Assembly (NCBI GenBank): GCA_947625465.1
Contig: CANQOK010000002.1
Span: 1 to 64,000 of the forward strand
Reading direction: 5' to 3'
Length of the DNA: 64,000 bases
Origin: an uncultured Lachnospiraceae bacterium
Lineage (GTDB): Bacteria; Bacillota; Clostridia; Lachnospirales; Lachnospiraceae
This document shows positions 54,049 through 62,700 of this stretch, piece after piece. Position numbers and translations under genes: made by a program. The notes beneath the pieces were generated by a model. It searched no databases. It was not told the origin of the DNA and worked only from the letters and a program-made list of their open reading frames with translations. Positions within the stretch are counted from its first letter, which is position 1; each line of letters opens with the position of its first letter.

Positions 54049-54423
54049 ATGCTGAATGATCGTCTGCGGACATTGCGCATGGAACGAAAAATGTCCCAAA
54101 AAGCGCTGGCTGAAGAAATGCATGTTTCTCCGCCAACCATTACGCGCTACGAAAATGGAAATATGTTTCCTGACTATGAAAAGCTATATTGGCTATGCCG
54201 TTTTTTTAATGTATCTGCAGATTATCTGCTTGGATTTTCGAATTCAAGACTGCCCTTTTCTTACACATCAGAAAATAGTTTATCGAAGGACGAACAGGAA
54301 GCCTTATTATATTACCGGCGCTTGCCAAGAGAAGATCAGAATTTCATTAAGGGTAAAATGATTGAAACCTACCGTGAAATTCAACACAACTCTCAATCCC
54401 ATACTCAAAAGAAAATATGCTAA
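54049..54423 (+). CDS. XRE-family helix-turn-helix regulator
   Basis: 124-aa protein with an HTH_3 domain at about residues 5-60 (RLRTLRMERKMSQKALAEEM, PPTITRYENGNMFPD, FFNVSADYLLGF) and a short helical C-terminal region. It is transcribed divergently from the T7SS block, with promoters about 50 bp apart, and shares the block's AT-rich composition. It may repress or tune the block's main promoter, and perhaps its own. Confidence 0.88.
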   Translation: MLNDRLRTLRMERKMSQKALAEEMHVSPPTITRYENGNMFPDYEKLYWLCRFFNVSADYLLGFSNSRLPFSYTSENSLSKDEQEALLYYRRLPREDQNFIKGKMIETYREIQHNSQSHTQKKIC

Positions 54424-54478
54424 TCTTATTCATTTTCCTGGCTATCGTTTTAATCCCAATGAAAGAAATAACTGTAAA

Positions 54479-54517
54479 AAATAGTTGCTGCTGTTTTTAT
54501 AGCTATTTCTTTTTTTG
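54479..54517 (+). terminator. Terminator of the XRE gene
   Basis: AAATAG (54479-54484) pairs with CTATTT (54503-54508), and a run CTTTTTTTT follows. The stem is short but the T tract is strong. Confidence 0.6.
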
Positions 54518-54642
54518 CATTTTATAATGCTCTTTTTGTTTATAATATATCTCATACATTTTAACTTGTCAATGAATTTGTATTTTAAAAATCTGAAAAA
54601 TATGTTATACTAAGGACAAATAAGGAAATGAGAGGTACGATT

Positions 54643-55170
54643 ATGAAATTTACTCATTCAGTCTCATTAGAAGAGCAGGTTGTAAACAAACTGCTCGATG
54701 CCGGCTTTACCATTTCTCTGGCGGAATCCTGCACGGGAGGGCTCTGTACGGCGCAGCTTGTCAATGTGCCAAACGCCTCCGGCGTATTAAATGCCAGCGT
54801 GGTAACTTATTCCAACGAAGCGAAGATCCGGTATCTGAATGTAAATGCGGAAACCATTGCGAAATACGGTGTTGTCAGCGAAGAAGTGGCAGCGGAAATG
54901 GCGGCAGGCGCGGCGCGGAATAATCAGGCGGATATCGGCGTCGGGATCACCGGCATTGCCGGTCCGAGCGGCGGCACAGATGCGAAGCCGGTCGGTATGG
55001 TCTGCTTTGGGATCTGCCTACGCGGAAAGGCGATACACCCGCAAAAAGACGCTGAAGCGCCGGAAGTTCAGATTTCTACTTACACCCGGCAATTCGGCAA
55101 TATCGGCCGACAGAATGTACGAAAAAACAGCGTCTCCTTTGTATTGGAAACGCTGCTTCAATTACTGTAA
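54643..55170 (+). CDS. pncC: Nicotinamide-nucleotide amidohydrolase, CinA C-terminal family
   Basis: 175-aa single-domain protein of the PncC/CinA C-terminal family. It deamidates nicotinamide mononucleotide, so it takes part in pyridine nucleotide recycling. Motifs: ISLAESCTGGLCTAQLVN (catalytic Ser in the SCTGG), VVTYSNEAK and GVGITGIAGPSGG. The start at 54643 has GAGAGG seven bases ahead; the ATG at 54628 overlaps its ribosome site. Its 3' end contains the terminator of the convergent radical-SAM gene. The C-terminal part differs a little from typical PncC. Confidence 0.9.
   Translation: MKFTHSVSLEEQVVNKLLDAGFTISLAESCTGGLCTAQLVNVPNASGVLNASVVTYSNEAKIRYLNVNAETIAKYGVVSEEVAAEMAAGAARNNQADIGVGITGIAGPSGGTDAKPVGMVCFGICLRGKAIHPQKDAEAPEVQISTYTRQFGNIGRQNVRKNSVSFVLETLLQLL
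55122..55154 (-). terminator. Terminator of the radical-SAM operon, inside the pncC 3' coding end
   Basis: On the minus strand, AGCGTTTCC (55154-55146) pairs with GGAGACGCT (55137-55129) across an 8-base loop, with one G-U pair, then GTTTTTTC. The stem lies wholly in the last codons of pncC, about 55 bases past the radical-SAM stop. Confidence 0.8.
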
Positions 55171-55207
55171 CATATGCTCTTTTATAACGATATACTTTTG
55201 CCCGGTT

Positions 55208-55810
55208 TCAGTCTTCAAACGGCCGGATCCGGTAGGTCACGCCCAGTTCCTCACAGATGGCCCGGCACTGTGCCTCTTCTTCTTTGGTGATCGTGGTTTC
55301 CACTGTGGTCATAACCACCTGGGACACATACTGCTTCACTTCCCGCGCGAAGTCCAGCATCCCCTGATAAGCCGCAATCCCAAATTTGCTGCGGGTCAGC
55401 TTGTTGTATTCTTCGGCATTGGGCGTATTTAAACTGATGGAAACGATGTCGATCTTTCCGGCAAACGAAGGGGCGATATCTCTGCCGTGGATCAGACTTC
55501 CCAGACCATTCGTATTGATGCGGATGGTCTTATTATATTGCGTTTTTACAAACGCGGCGACCTCCAGTACCTCTTCGATCCGTTCCGTCGGTTCTCCGAA
55601 CCCGCAGAAAACCACTTCTTTGAAGCGATCCATGTCCCAATCGGCAAACGCCGCTTTCACTTCCTCTGCCGAAGGCTCCCGCTCCAGCCACAGGCTGCCG
55701 GAGTGCTCCATCTCATTCCGGTTCTGACGCAGACAAAAGGTGCACGCGCAGGGACAGCGGTTGGTCATATTCACATACAGATTATCATGTACCTGATATA
55801 GAATCGTCAT
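55208..55810 (-). CDS. TatD-family-associated radical SAM protein
   Basis: 200-aa short radical-SAM protein with an unusually early cluster motif CPCACTFC at residues 19-26. It matches the TatD-associated radical-SAM group (FCGFGEPTERIEE, RINTNGLGS, SISLNTPNAEEYN). The usual tatD neighbour is not in the window. Its substrate is unknown. It follows the pyridoxal kinase gene by 40 bases, and is probably co-transcribed with it. Confidence 0.85.
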   Translation of the reverse strand: MTILYQVHDNLYVNMTNRCPCACTFCLRQNRNEMEHSGSLWLEREPSAEEVKAAFADWDMDRFKEVVFCGFGEPTERIEEVLEVAAFVKTQYNKTIRINTNGLGSLIHGRDIAPSFAGKIDIVSISLNTPNAEEYNKLTRSKFGIAAYQGMLDFAREVKQYVSQVVMTTVETTITKEEEAQCRAICEELGVTYRIRPFED

Positions 55811-55850
55811 AAAATCTCCATTCCGGAGCGCTGAAACCCGCTCCTGTTTT

Positions 55851-56702
55851 CTATTTTAAATTGCCCAGGATTTCTTCAAAGCATACCCCGTCCGTCCTGG
55901 GAATATCGTACTGCTCCGTTACGGCAATGCACTGTTTTACAAAACCGGACGCTTTCCGCACAGATGTTTCAAAATCCACACCGTTCACGCAGTCCGCGGC
56001 AATGATCGCGGCAAAAATATCGCCGGTTCCGGAGCGCACATGGCCAACCCGCCTGCTGCGGATGATCTTCGGCTGCTTTCCCTGTTCATAAACCACATTG
56101 CCGATATACTGCCCCATGTCAATACCGGATACCACGATCTTCTGCGCGCCTACCTGCGCCAGCTTCTCTGTCATGGCAAACAGTTCCGTTCTGTGCCAGC
56201 CGGTTTCCCGATAAGGCGTATCCGTCAGGATACAGCATTCCGTCAGATTGGGCGTCAGGATATCCGCATAGGATACCAGTTCCTTCATCGCCTCGCACAT
56301 CTGCGGCGTATAGGTGGGATAGGGTTTTCCGTTATCCCCCATTACCGGATCGATGATCACCTTGGTCCGCTTTGTCCGGAATTCCTCTATAAATTCCTTT
56401 ACGATCTCAATCTGCCGGACCGAACCTAAAAAGCCGGAGGCAATTCCCTCAAACTTCAGATTCAGCTTTTTCCACTGCTCCATGTAGGGCTCCATTTTTT
56501 CCGTATAATCTTCAAAGAAAAAATCCGCGAAGCCCGTATGGTTGGAAAAAACAGAGGTCGGCAGCGGACAGCACTGGACCTTCATATGCGAAATGATTGG
56601 CAGAGCCACCGCAATGGAGCATCTGCCAAATCCTGAAATATCATTGATCACCGCTATTTTTTTCTGATGATTGTGCACATCAGACGTCTGTTTTCGTTTC
56701 AT
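55851..56702 (-). CDS. Pyridoxal/pyridoxamine kinase (PfkB superfamily)
   Basis: 283-aa ribokinase-fold kinase that phosphorylates vitamin B6 vitamers in salvage. Motifs: VINDISGFGRCSIAVALP at the N-terminus, IIDPVMGDNG in the middle and the anion hole RSGTGDIFAAI with the catalytic Asp. SFNHTG-type substrate residues read VFSNHTGF. An ECF S component lies 45 bases upstream in the same direction, so uptake and phosphorylation are probably linked. Confidence 0.9.
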   Translation of the reverse strand: MKRKQTSDVHNHQKKIAVINDISGFGRCSIAVALPIISHMKVQCCPLPTSVFSNHTGFADFFFEDYTEKMEPYMEQWKKLNLKFEGIASGFLGSVRQIEIVKEFIEEFRTKRTKVIIDPVMGDNGKPYPTYTPQMCEAMKELVSYADILTPNLTECCILTDTPYRETGWHRTELFAMTEKLAQVGAQKIVVSGIDMGQYIGNVVYEQGKQPKIIRSRRVGHVRSGTGDIFAAIIAADCVNGVDFETSVRKASGFVKQCIAVTEQYDIPRTDGVCFEEILGNLK

Positions 56703-56747
56703 GTTTCCGGTCTGCCTTTCCAGGTTATTCTGAATTCTGTCTTTCGG

Positions 56748-57275
56748 CTATTTCTGCGCAGTCAGCAGCTTTGTGACATGCGCTTTTTCAAACGCGATGC
56801 CCAGTACATAAAAGACAACGATACCGACAACGCCTTCGCTTACCAGTCCCGGAATCTGCGTCAGACTTGCGGCCGCGCTTCCCATCAGCCAGATCCCAAA
56901 CAGGAAGTATCCGGCCACCATGATCGCGATACCGGCTGCCGAAGCGATTGCCGTTCTGAGGCGGTATATCCCGCCGGCCGTATATTTCCCGGTTCCGTTG
57001 GCGATCAGCGCGATCGCGAAACCCATAATGCCTTTAATGATCAGCGTGGGAAAAATCCACTGCCCGTATCCGCCCAGAAAATCCGCCATCGCGGAAGCCA
57101 CGCCGCCGATCAGCAGCGCTTCGGGATTGCCCATCCAGACACAGCCTAACAAAATAAAGCCGTTTCCCAGATGCGCGTATCCGCCCGGAATACTTACTTT
57201 AAAAAACAAGGTCGCGATACATACCAGCGCCATAAACATAGCTGTCAGGCAGGATTGTTTTAATTTTTCTGACAT
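56748..57275 (-). CDS. ECF transporter S component, probably for vitamin B6
   Basis: 175-aa integral membrane protein with about six helices, as in S components. Features: SIPGGYAHLGNGFILLGCVWMG at the N-terminal loop, GGVASAMADFLGGY and a C-terminal VVFYVLGIAFEK. S components pair with shared EcfA1/A2/T energising proteins, not present here. The next gene is a pyridoxal/pyridoxamine kinase, which points to a B6 vitamer; thiamine precursors are the other possibility. AAAGGGG precedes the start. Confidence 0.82.
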   Translation of the reverse strand: MSEKLKQSCLTAMFMALVCIATLFFKVSIPGGYAHLGNGFILLGCVWMGNPEALLIGGVASAMADFLGGYGQWIFPTLIIKGIMGFAIALIANGTGKYTAGGIYRLRTAIASAAGIAIMVAGYFLFGIWLMGSAAASLTQIPGLVSEGVVGIVVFYVLGIAFEKAHVTKLLTAQK

Positions 57276-57358
57276 TTTACGATACCCCTTTCCAAAGCGG
57301 GGCTGTCAAAGAGCTCTTATCGAAGCCGCCAAATGCTTCTTCTTTTTTGTTCTCTACC

Positions 57359-57386
57359 AGTTTATCGCAAACTGTGTATATGTAAA
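57359..57386 (-). promoter_or_regulatory. Weak candidate promoter of the ECF/pdx genes
   Basis: On the minus strand, TTTACA (57386-57381), 16-bp spacer, TAAACT (57364-57359), about 85 bases ahead of the S-component start. The 143-base gap contains no other clear signal except several AACTGG repeats of unknown meaning. Confidence 0.35.
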
Positions 57387-57418
57387 ATGCCAGTTTTTCA
57401 CTTTTTGACCAGACCAGT

Positions 57419-59602
57419 TTATTTTTTTCGCAGCCGCCATGTCCGGCTCTGGGCGTCCCCCTGCAGATCCACGGCGATTCCGATTTCCATAAGTTCGTCT
57501 CCGTTCCACACTTCTCCGGTTTCCAGGTCTTCATACCGGGCGTTCGGCTCCAGTGCCGTAAAACGAACCCAGTCAAGCGGCCCGTTGACTTCCGCCCGGA
57601 TCTTGAAATACGCGCAGAAGATATCTTTTTTGTCTTCCGAAAGAAACATCCACGCCGCCGTATTCCCTTCAAACGGATTCCGCAGACGGTACATATCGCC
57701 TGATTGAATAAAGGTCCGCAGCTCTTTGTACTCCGCGATCTGCGCTTTTACCAGCCGACTTTCTCTTTGATTGAATTTCGTCAGATCCAGTTCATAACCG
57801 AAATTGCCGCTCATTGCCACATCGCCGCGGGTTTTCAGCGGCGTCACCCGGCGCGCCTGATGATTCGGTACAGCCGATACATGGGAGCCCATAGCGCTGA
57901 TCGGATAGGCCATACTGGTGCCGTACTGAATATACAGACGTTCCACCGCGTCGGTATCATCGCTGGTCCAGGTCTGCGGCATATAGTAAAGCATACCCGG
58001 GTCAAACCGTCCGCCGCCTCCGGAACAGCTTTCAAACAGAATATCGGGATGCGTGCCTGTGATCGTCTCCATCACCCGGTACAGTCCCAGCATATACCGG
58101 TGAGCCATTTCCTTCTGTCTCTCCGGCGGCAGTCCTGCCGAACCCAGATTTGTCATATGGCGGTTCATATCCCACTTAACATAACGGATCGACGCATGGT
58201 CCAGCACATTGGAAACTGCCTCGATCACATAGTCGCAGACTTCGTCCCGGCTCAGATCCAGCGTCAGCTGGCTGCGGCATTCCGTCCGCTCCCTGCCCGG
58301 CACATGAATGCACCAGTCCGGATGCGCCCGGTACAGATCACTGTCCGGTGAAACCATTTCCGGTTCAAACCACAATCCAAACTGAAGTCCCATGGCGTTG
58401 ATCTTCTCCGCCAGTCCGGCAATCCCATCGGGCAGCTTCCGCGGATTCTCAACCCAGTCTCCCAGAGAACACCTGTCGTTATCCCGTTTTCCGAACCAGC
58501 CGTCGTCCAGCACAAACAGTTCGATCCCCAGTTCCTTCGCCTTCGCTGCGATCTCCAGAATCTTTTTCTCCGTGAAATCGAAATACGTGCCTTCCCAGTT
58601 ATTGCAGAGGATCGGTCTGGGTTCATCCCGATATTTCCCCCGGACCAGACGGGTTCGGTATAAACGGTGATAGATCCGGCTCATTTTTCCAAACCCGGCG
58701 TCCGAATAGACCATGACCACTTCCGGCGCGGCAAACGACGCGCCGGCCTCTAAGCGCCACGCGAAATCATAGTCGTTCAGGCCCATGAACATCCGGGGCC
58801 GAAACAGCTGATCTACTTCTACGCCGGCGGTAAAATTGCCGCTGTATACAAAATTCATCGCGTATACATTGCCGTAATCCTCCCCCGCGTTTCGGCTGCA
58901 CATTACCAGAAACGGATTCTGCATATGGCTGCTGGCGCCCCGGTTGGAGCCGATCTCCTGCATTCCGGTGCGCAGCGGCGTCCGCTCAATATGCCGCTCT
59001 CTGCCCCATGCGCCGGACAGCTGGATCATATCATAATCCTGCGCTTCAAAATCCACGCTGGCGCTCAATACCTTTTCCAGTATAACCGGATCCGTCCCCT
59101 CGTTTATAACCTTCACGGAACGGGTGATCACATCTGTAGTGTTAAATACGGTAAAGCTTACAAGCACCGCCAGATCCTTCACGGGATCCCGGAGCGTAAT
59201 TTCCAGGGTATCCGCTTCCGCTGCTTCTTCCACATAAACGGCAGGCAGCCCTTCAAGTTTTTCCTTCCCGGCAAAGATCCGGTGCCCCGCATACTGCAGA
59301 TCGCAGACTCTGGAGCCGTCCGCATAAACCACGGAAATGGCCGGAGTCCGATAATCCGTATTACAGCCGGTCGGATATTCCTGTTTTATGTAATCCAGGG
59401 AAAACGGCCTTTTTCCCGACGCAACGACTGCGGAAAATCCGATATAGCGATTTTGCAGAATATGCTTCAGCTTTGGCGTCTGAATCCGCCTGCCCCAATA
59501 TAAATGTGTCAGATAACGGTGATCCATCAGCGACATCACGTAACTGGTATTCGGTGTCGAAAGGTGGAATACCTGATTTCTTTTTTCAAATACAATGCTC
59601 AT
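57419..59602 (-). CDS. Alpha-galactosidase, GH36
   Basis: 727-aa retaining glycosidase releasing alpha-galactose from raffinose-type oligosaccharides or galactomannan. N-terminal beta-sandwich (about 1-320), TIM barrel (about 330-650) and C-terminal beta domain. The catalytic nucleophile is the Asp in YVKWDMNRHMT near residue 479 and the acid/base Asp is in TWTSDDTDA near 549; LFVLDDGWFGKRD and SCSGGGGRFD complete the family pattern. No signal peptide, so cytoplasmic. Start 59602 follows GGGAGTCTGTTT; the longer form to 59674 would include the promoter and hairpin. Substrate import genes are not in the window. Confidence 0.95.
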   Translation of the reverse strand: MSIVFEKRNQVFHLSTPNTSYVMSLMDHRYLTHLYWGRRIQTPKLKHILQNRYIGFSAVVASGKRPFSLDYIKQEYPTGCNTDYRTPAISVVYADGSRVCDLQYAGHRIFAGKEKLEGLPAVYVEEAAEADTLEITLRDPVKDLAVLVSFTVFNTTDVITRSVKVINEGTDPVILEKVLSASVDFEAQDYDMIQLSGAWGRERHIERTPLRTGMQEIGSNRGASSHMQNPFLVMCSRNAGEDYGNVYAMNFVYSGNFTAGVEVDQLFRPRMFMGLNDYDFAWRLEAGASFAAPEVVMVYSDAGFGKMSRIYHRLYRTRLVRGKYRDEPRPILCNNWEGTYFDFTEKKILEIAAKAKELGIELFVLDDGWFGKRDNDRCSLGDWVENPRKLPDGIAGLAEKINAMGLQFGLWFEPEMVSPDSDLYRAHPDWCIHVPGRERTECRSQLTLDLSRDEVCDYVIEAVSNVLDHASIRYVKWDMNRHMTNLGSAGLPPERQKEMAHRYMLGLYRVMETITGTHPDILFESCSGGGGRFDPGMLYYMPQTWTSDDTDAVERLYIQYGTSMAYPISAMGSHVSAVPNHQARRVTPLKTRGDVAMSGNFGYELDLTKFNQRESRLVKAQIAEYKELRTFIQSGDMYRLRNPFEGNTAAWMFLSEDKKDIFCAYFKIRAEVNGPLDWVRFTALEPNARYEDLETGEVWNGDELMEIGIAVDLQGDAQSRTWRLRKK

Positions 59603-59627
59603 AAACAGACTCCCATCCAATTTATTA

Positions 59628-59666
59628 TAAAAAGCCCGGGGCCAGTGTTGCACAGGTCCCGAGCCC
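59628..59666 (-). terminator. Terminator-like hairpin between the GH97 gene and alpha-galactosidase
   Basis: A GC-rich stem (arms about 59665-59654 and 59643-59632, with one G-U pair and one mismatch) followed on the minus strand by TTTTTATAA. It starts right at the predicted start site of the promoter at 59701-59673, so it can end the GH97 transcript and also head the alpha-galactosidase leader. Confidence 0.7.
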
Positions 59667-59672
59667 TTTTTC

Positions 59673-59701
59673 ATTATAATTGACTTTTCCTGTATTTACA
59701 A
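59673..59701 (-). promoter_or_regulatory. Promoter of the alpha-galactosidase gene
   Basis: On the minus strand, TTGTAA (59701-59696), 17-bp spacer, TATAAT (59678-59673), ten bases beyond the GH97 stop. Confidence 0.7.
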
Positions 59702-59711
59702 TACCGAAATA

Positions 59712-62700
59712 CTACTGTTCCTCATGAATCCGTTTCCGCAGATTCATCGCAAATGTCACTGCGATACCGCAGGCGATCAGCAAGAAACCGTATACATAGA
59801 TATCTGCCGAATCTGCGGTCTGTGCGCCGCCTGCAGTCGCGTTTCCGCCCTGCGCGTTATTTTCGCCGCCCTGGGTGCCGTTTCCGGTCTGATCTCCCGG
59901 TTTTTCGGGGGTATCAGGCTGATCCGGCGTATCAATCTTCACCATTTCCGTAGAGATACCGATCCCCTGGATATTCGGTGCCCATCCGGCAGCATTAAAC
60001 AGTGTGATCGTATTTTCTCCTGCCTTCAGGTTTACTTTCACATAAATATATTCTGCGGAATCCGGGGTATAAGATCCTGTACTCGGGCAGTTCACCGTAA
60101 TCACTTCCCCGTCATTGACCCGGATCTGAAGATTCCTGCTCTCTCCGGTGAAATAGCAGATCCGCAGCATATAGGTTCCGTCCTGATCCACCGTTACCTT
60201 ATAGGTTGCCGTACAGTCTGCGCTTCCGCCAAGCCAGCCGATCGCTCCGTTTTCCAGACGTGCGCCGCCTGCCAGAACCGCATCATTCGGTCCATACTCG
60301 TTATAGTCATACTGCGCGCCTTCTGGCGGGACTAAGCCATCATCCGTATTGTCGGTTTCTGTCGCCGGCTGATCCGTCTTCGCATTGGAAATCGCGATCC
60401 GGTCAACATCCGGCGCCTTTGCTTCATTGTTAAAGAAGGCAATGGTATTGGTTCCCTTCTTCAGTTCTACATAAAAGCTCTCTGCAGACAGTGCGTTTAC
60501 GCCGCAGTTCAGTTTCTTTGTGCGGATTGCGTCTCCGCCGTTAATGCTGAAGCAGATCCTTCTTTCCACTCCGGTAGAATAATAAAGTCTCATTTCATAA
60601 ACGCCGTCTTCCGGAGCCGTAACATTTGTAAATGTCAGCATACTGGATTTGGAGCCTCCAAGCCCGCCTACCCGCTTCATACCGGATACAAACTGGTTGG
60701 TTACAACGGATGCGTTTCCAGCCAGCTTATTGGCGCTGTCTTCTGCCTCATAGAAGGTATAATCCTCATAAGCGGTAGACAGATCCATGGTTTTCTTTGT
60801 AAATTTCACGGAAATACCGCCGTTGGCGAGCAATTTAACCGGAAGTCCGCTTTCCTTTGTTACGGCAGCTGTTTCTATAACAATATCACTTCCGTCCGCA
60901 TTGTCTTTGAACAGATATGCGTTATAGGTTCCATCGCCCAGAAAACTCAAATCAATCGTCTCATCTTTTGCCTCTGCCGTCATAGCCGCCAGATACCAGT
61001 CATCCCCGCTTCTCCTTGCAACTGTCAGATATTCTCCCGGATAACCGTCAACCAGAACTGTTTCATCCCAGCGTACCGCTATATCATTCATCAGCGGAAG
61101 ACCGTTAAAACCTTCCAGCTTGTATACAGAAGACGCATAGTTCGGAAGTCCGGACTCATATGCGACGGTCTGCGCCAGATGGAAGCCTGCAGTCGTATTC
61201 CACTGTGCGATCTTCATTGCCGGAGGCGTGAAATCCATTCCGCCCAGTACATTTCTGGTAAACAGATAGGTAAGCATACTTGCAACGGACGGGCCTACAT
61301 TCCATTTAAACCATTCGCCGCCCCGTACCGCTTCATATCCCAGCACATTGGGAAATGTTCTCTGCTCGCCCTTAGGAACCGTACAGCCGTGGAACAATAC
61401 GTTAATCTTATTCTTTGCCGCAATGGTAGCACACTCATACATCTGGCGCATGGTTCCCTGATCATCCTGCTCATAATAATCTACTTTTACGGCCTTCACG
61501 CCGACCTTTGCGCACCACGCCAGCTGTTCTTCCAGCTGCTCCGTAGTTTTCAGGGAATATTTCGGATAAGCCGCATCCCCTGCCGCATCCTTAAAGCCGC
61601 TGTGATTATCGTTGTTGACGCCATACCAGAGCATCAGACCTACGCCTTTTGCCTCCGCGTATTTTGCCAGTTCCGCTACCTTGGTCTGATAATCATCCCA
61701 CAGGCACCAGCCAAAGTCGATACATACATATTCCCATCCGTTCTCTGCCGCAAAATCGATGTAGTCCTTCTGCTGGTCATATTCTACCGGATCATCTCCG
61801 GATTCAGACCACCAGGACCATGCGACCCGGCCCGGTTTGATATAGGAAGTGTCTGCGTATAAGTTTTTATCCGGTTCCGGATTTACGCTTGTAAAAATAC
61901 TTGCGTTTACAATATCATTCAGATTATCGGCAATCGCCGCTACTCTCCACGGAGTTGATACAGAGCCGTCCGCTTTATAGGTTTTTACAACGGCGCCGTT
62001 CTGCGCGTTTCCGAACTGCAGCTTCAGATTTCTGGTTCCTGCCTGTGTAGAAAGATAAGACGCGCAGTAAGGATCCGCATCGTTATATACGCCGCCTTCG
62101 GAAATCAGCACCCACAGATCGCCGTCATTCGCCAGCAGCGGTACCGGCAGATTCCCGGAAGCAGTCTTAATGGATTTCATGGTGCGCTTCGTATAATCAA
62201 ATTCATAGTTCACATCCGTTGTGTTGCCTGCCCACACATCAGCGTCTGCAGGAAGCACATATTCACTTGCTTCTTCGGAAATACTTACCTTCTCGCCGGC
62301 CTTGCCGTACAGGGTATATCCATAGGCGATTCCGCCATCAAAGCTCCGAATCGTTACTGTTATCTTCTGCTGCTCATTTCCTTTCTTAGCGAGGTCAAAG
62401 GAAATGTTCCGATAAGGATCGGAAATCTGATCCTTCGTCCCGGAAGTAAGTTTATATTCTTCTGTTCCTTCCGTTGTCTTTGCGCTTCCCTGCACATAGA
62501 CCAGGTCCTTCGTAAAGTCAACGTCTTTGGTAACAAGCCCAAGCTGGGAAGCCTGCAGAATGGTTACGCCGTTCTTTGCCGTAGTGTAGAAGAACCGTCC
62601 GGTCTTGCTGTCCGTCATGATCTTCGTTTCCAGCGTTCCGTCCGGAGAAGTTACAGAAAGACCTTCAACCGGGCTTACTTTGGTGCCGTCTGTCAGTTCA

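Noticed and set aside
57704..58351. A 215-codon plus-strand frame opposite the GH36 gene
   Set aside because: Shadow frame of a catalytic-domain gene with all key residues.
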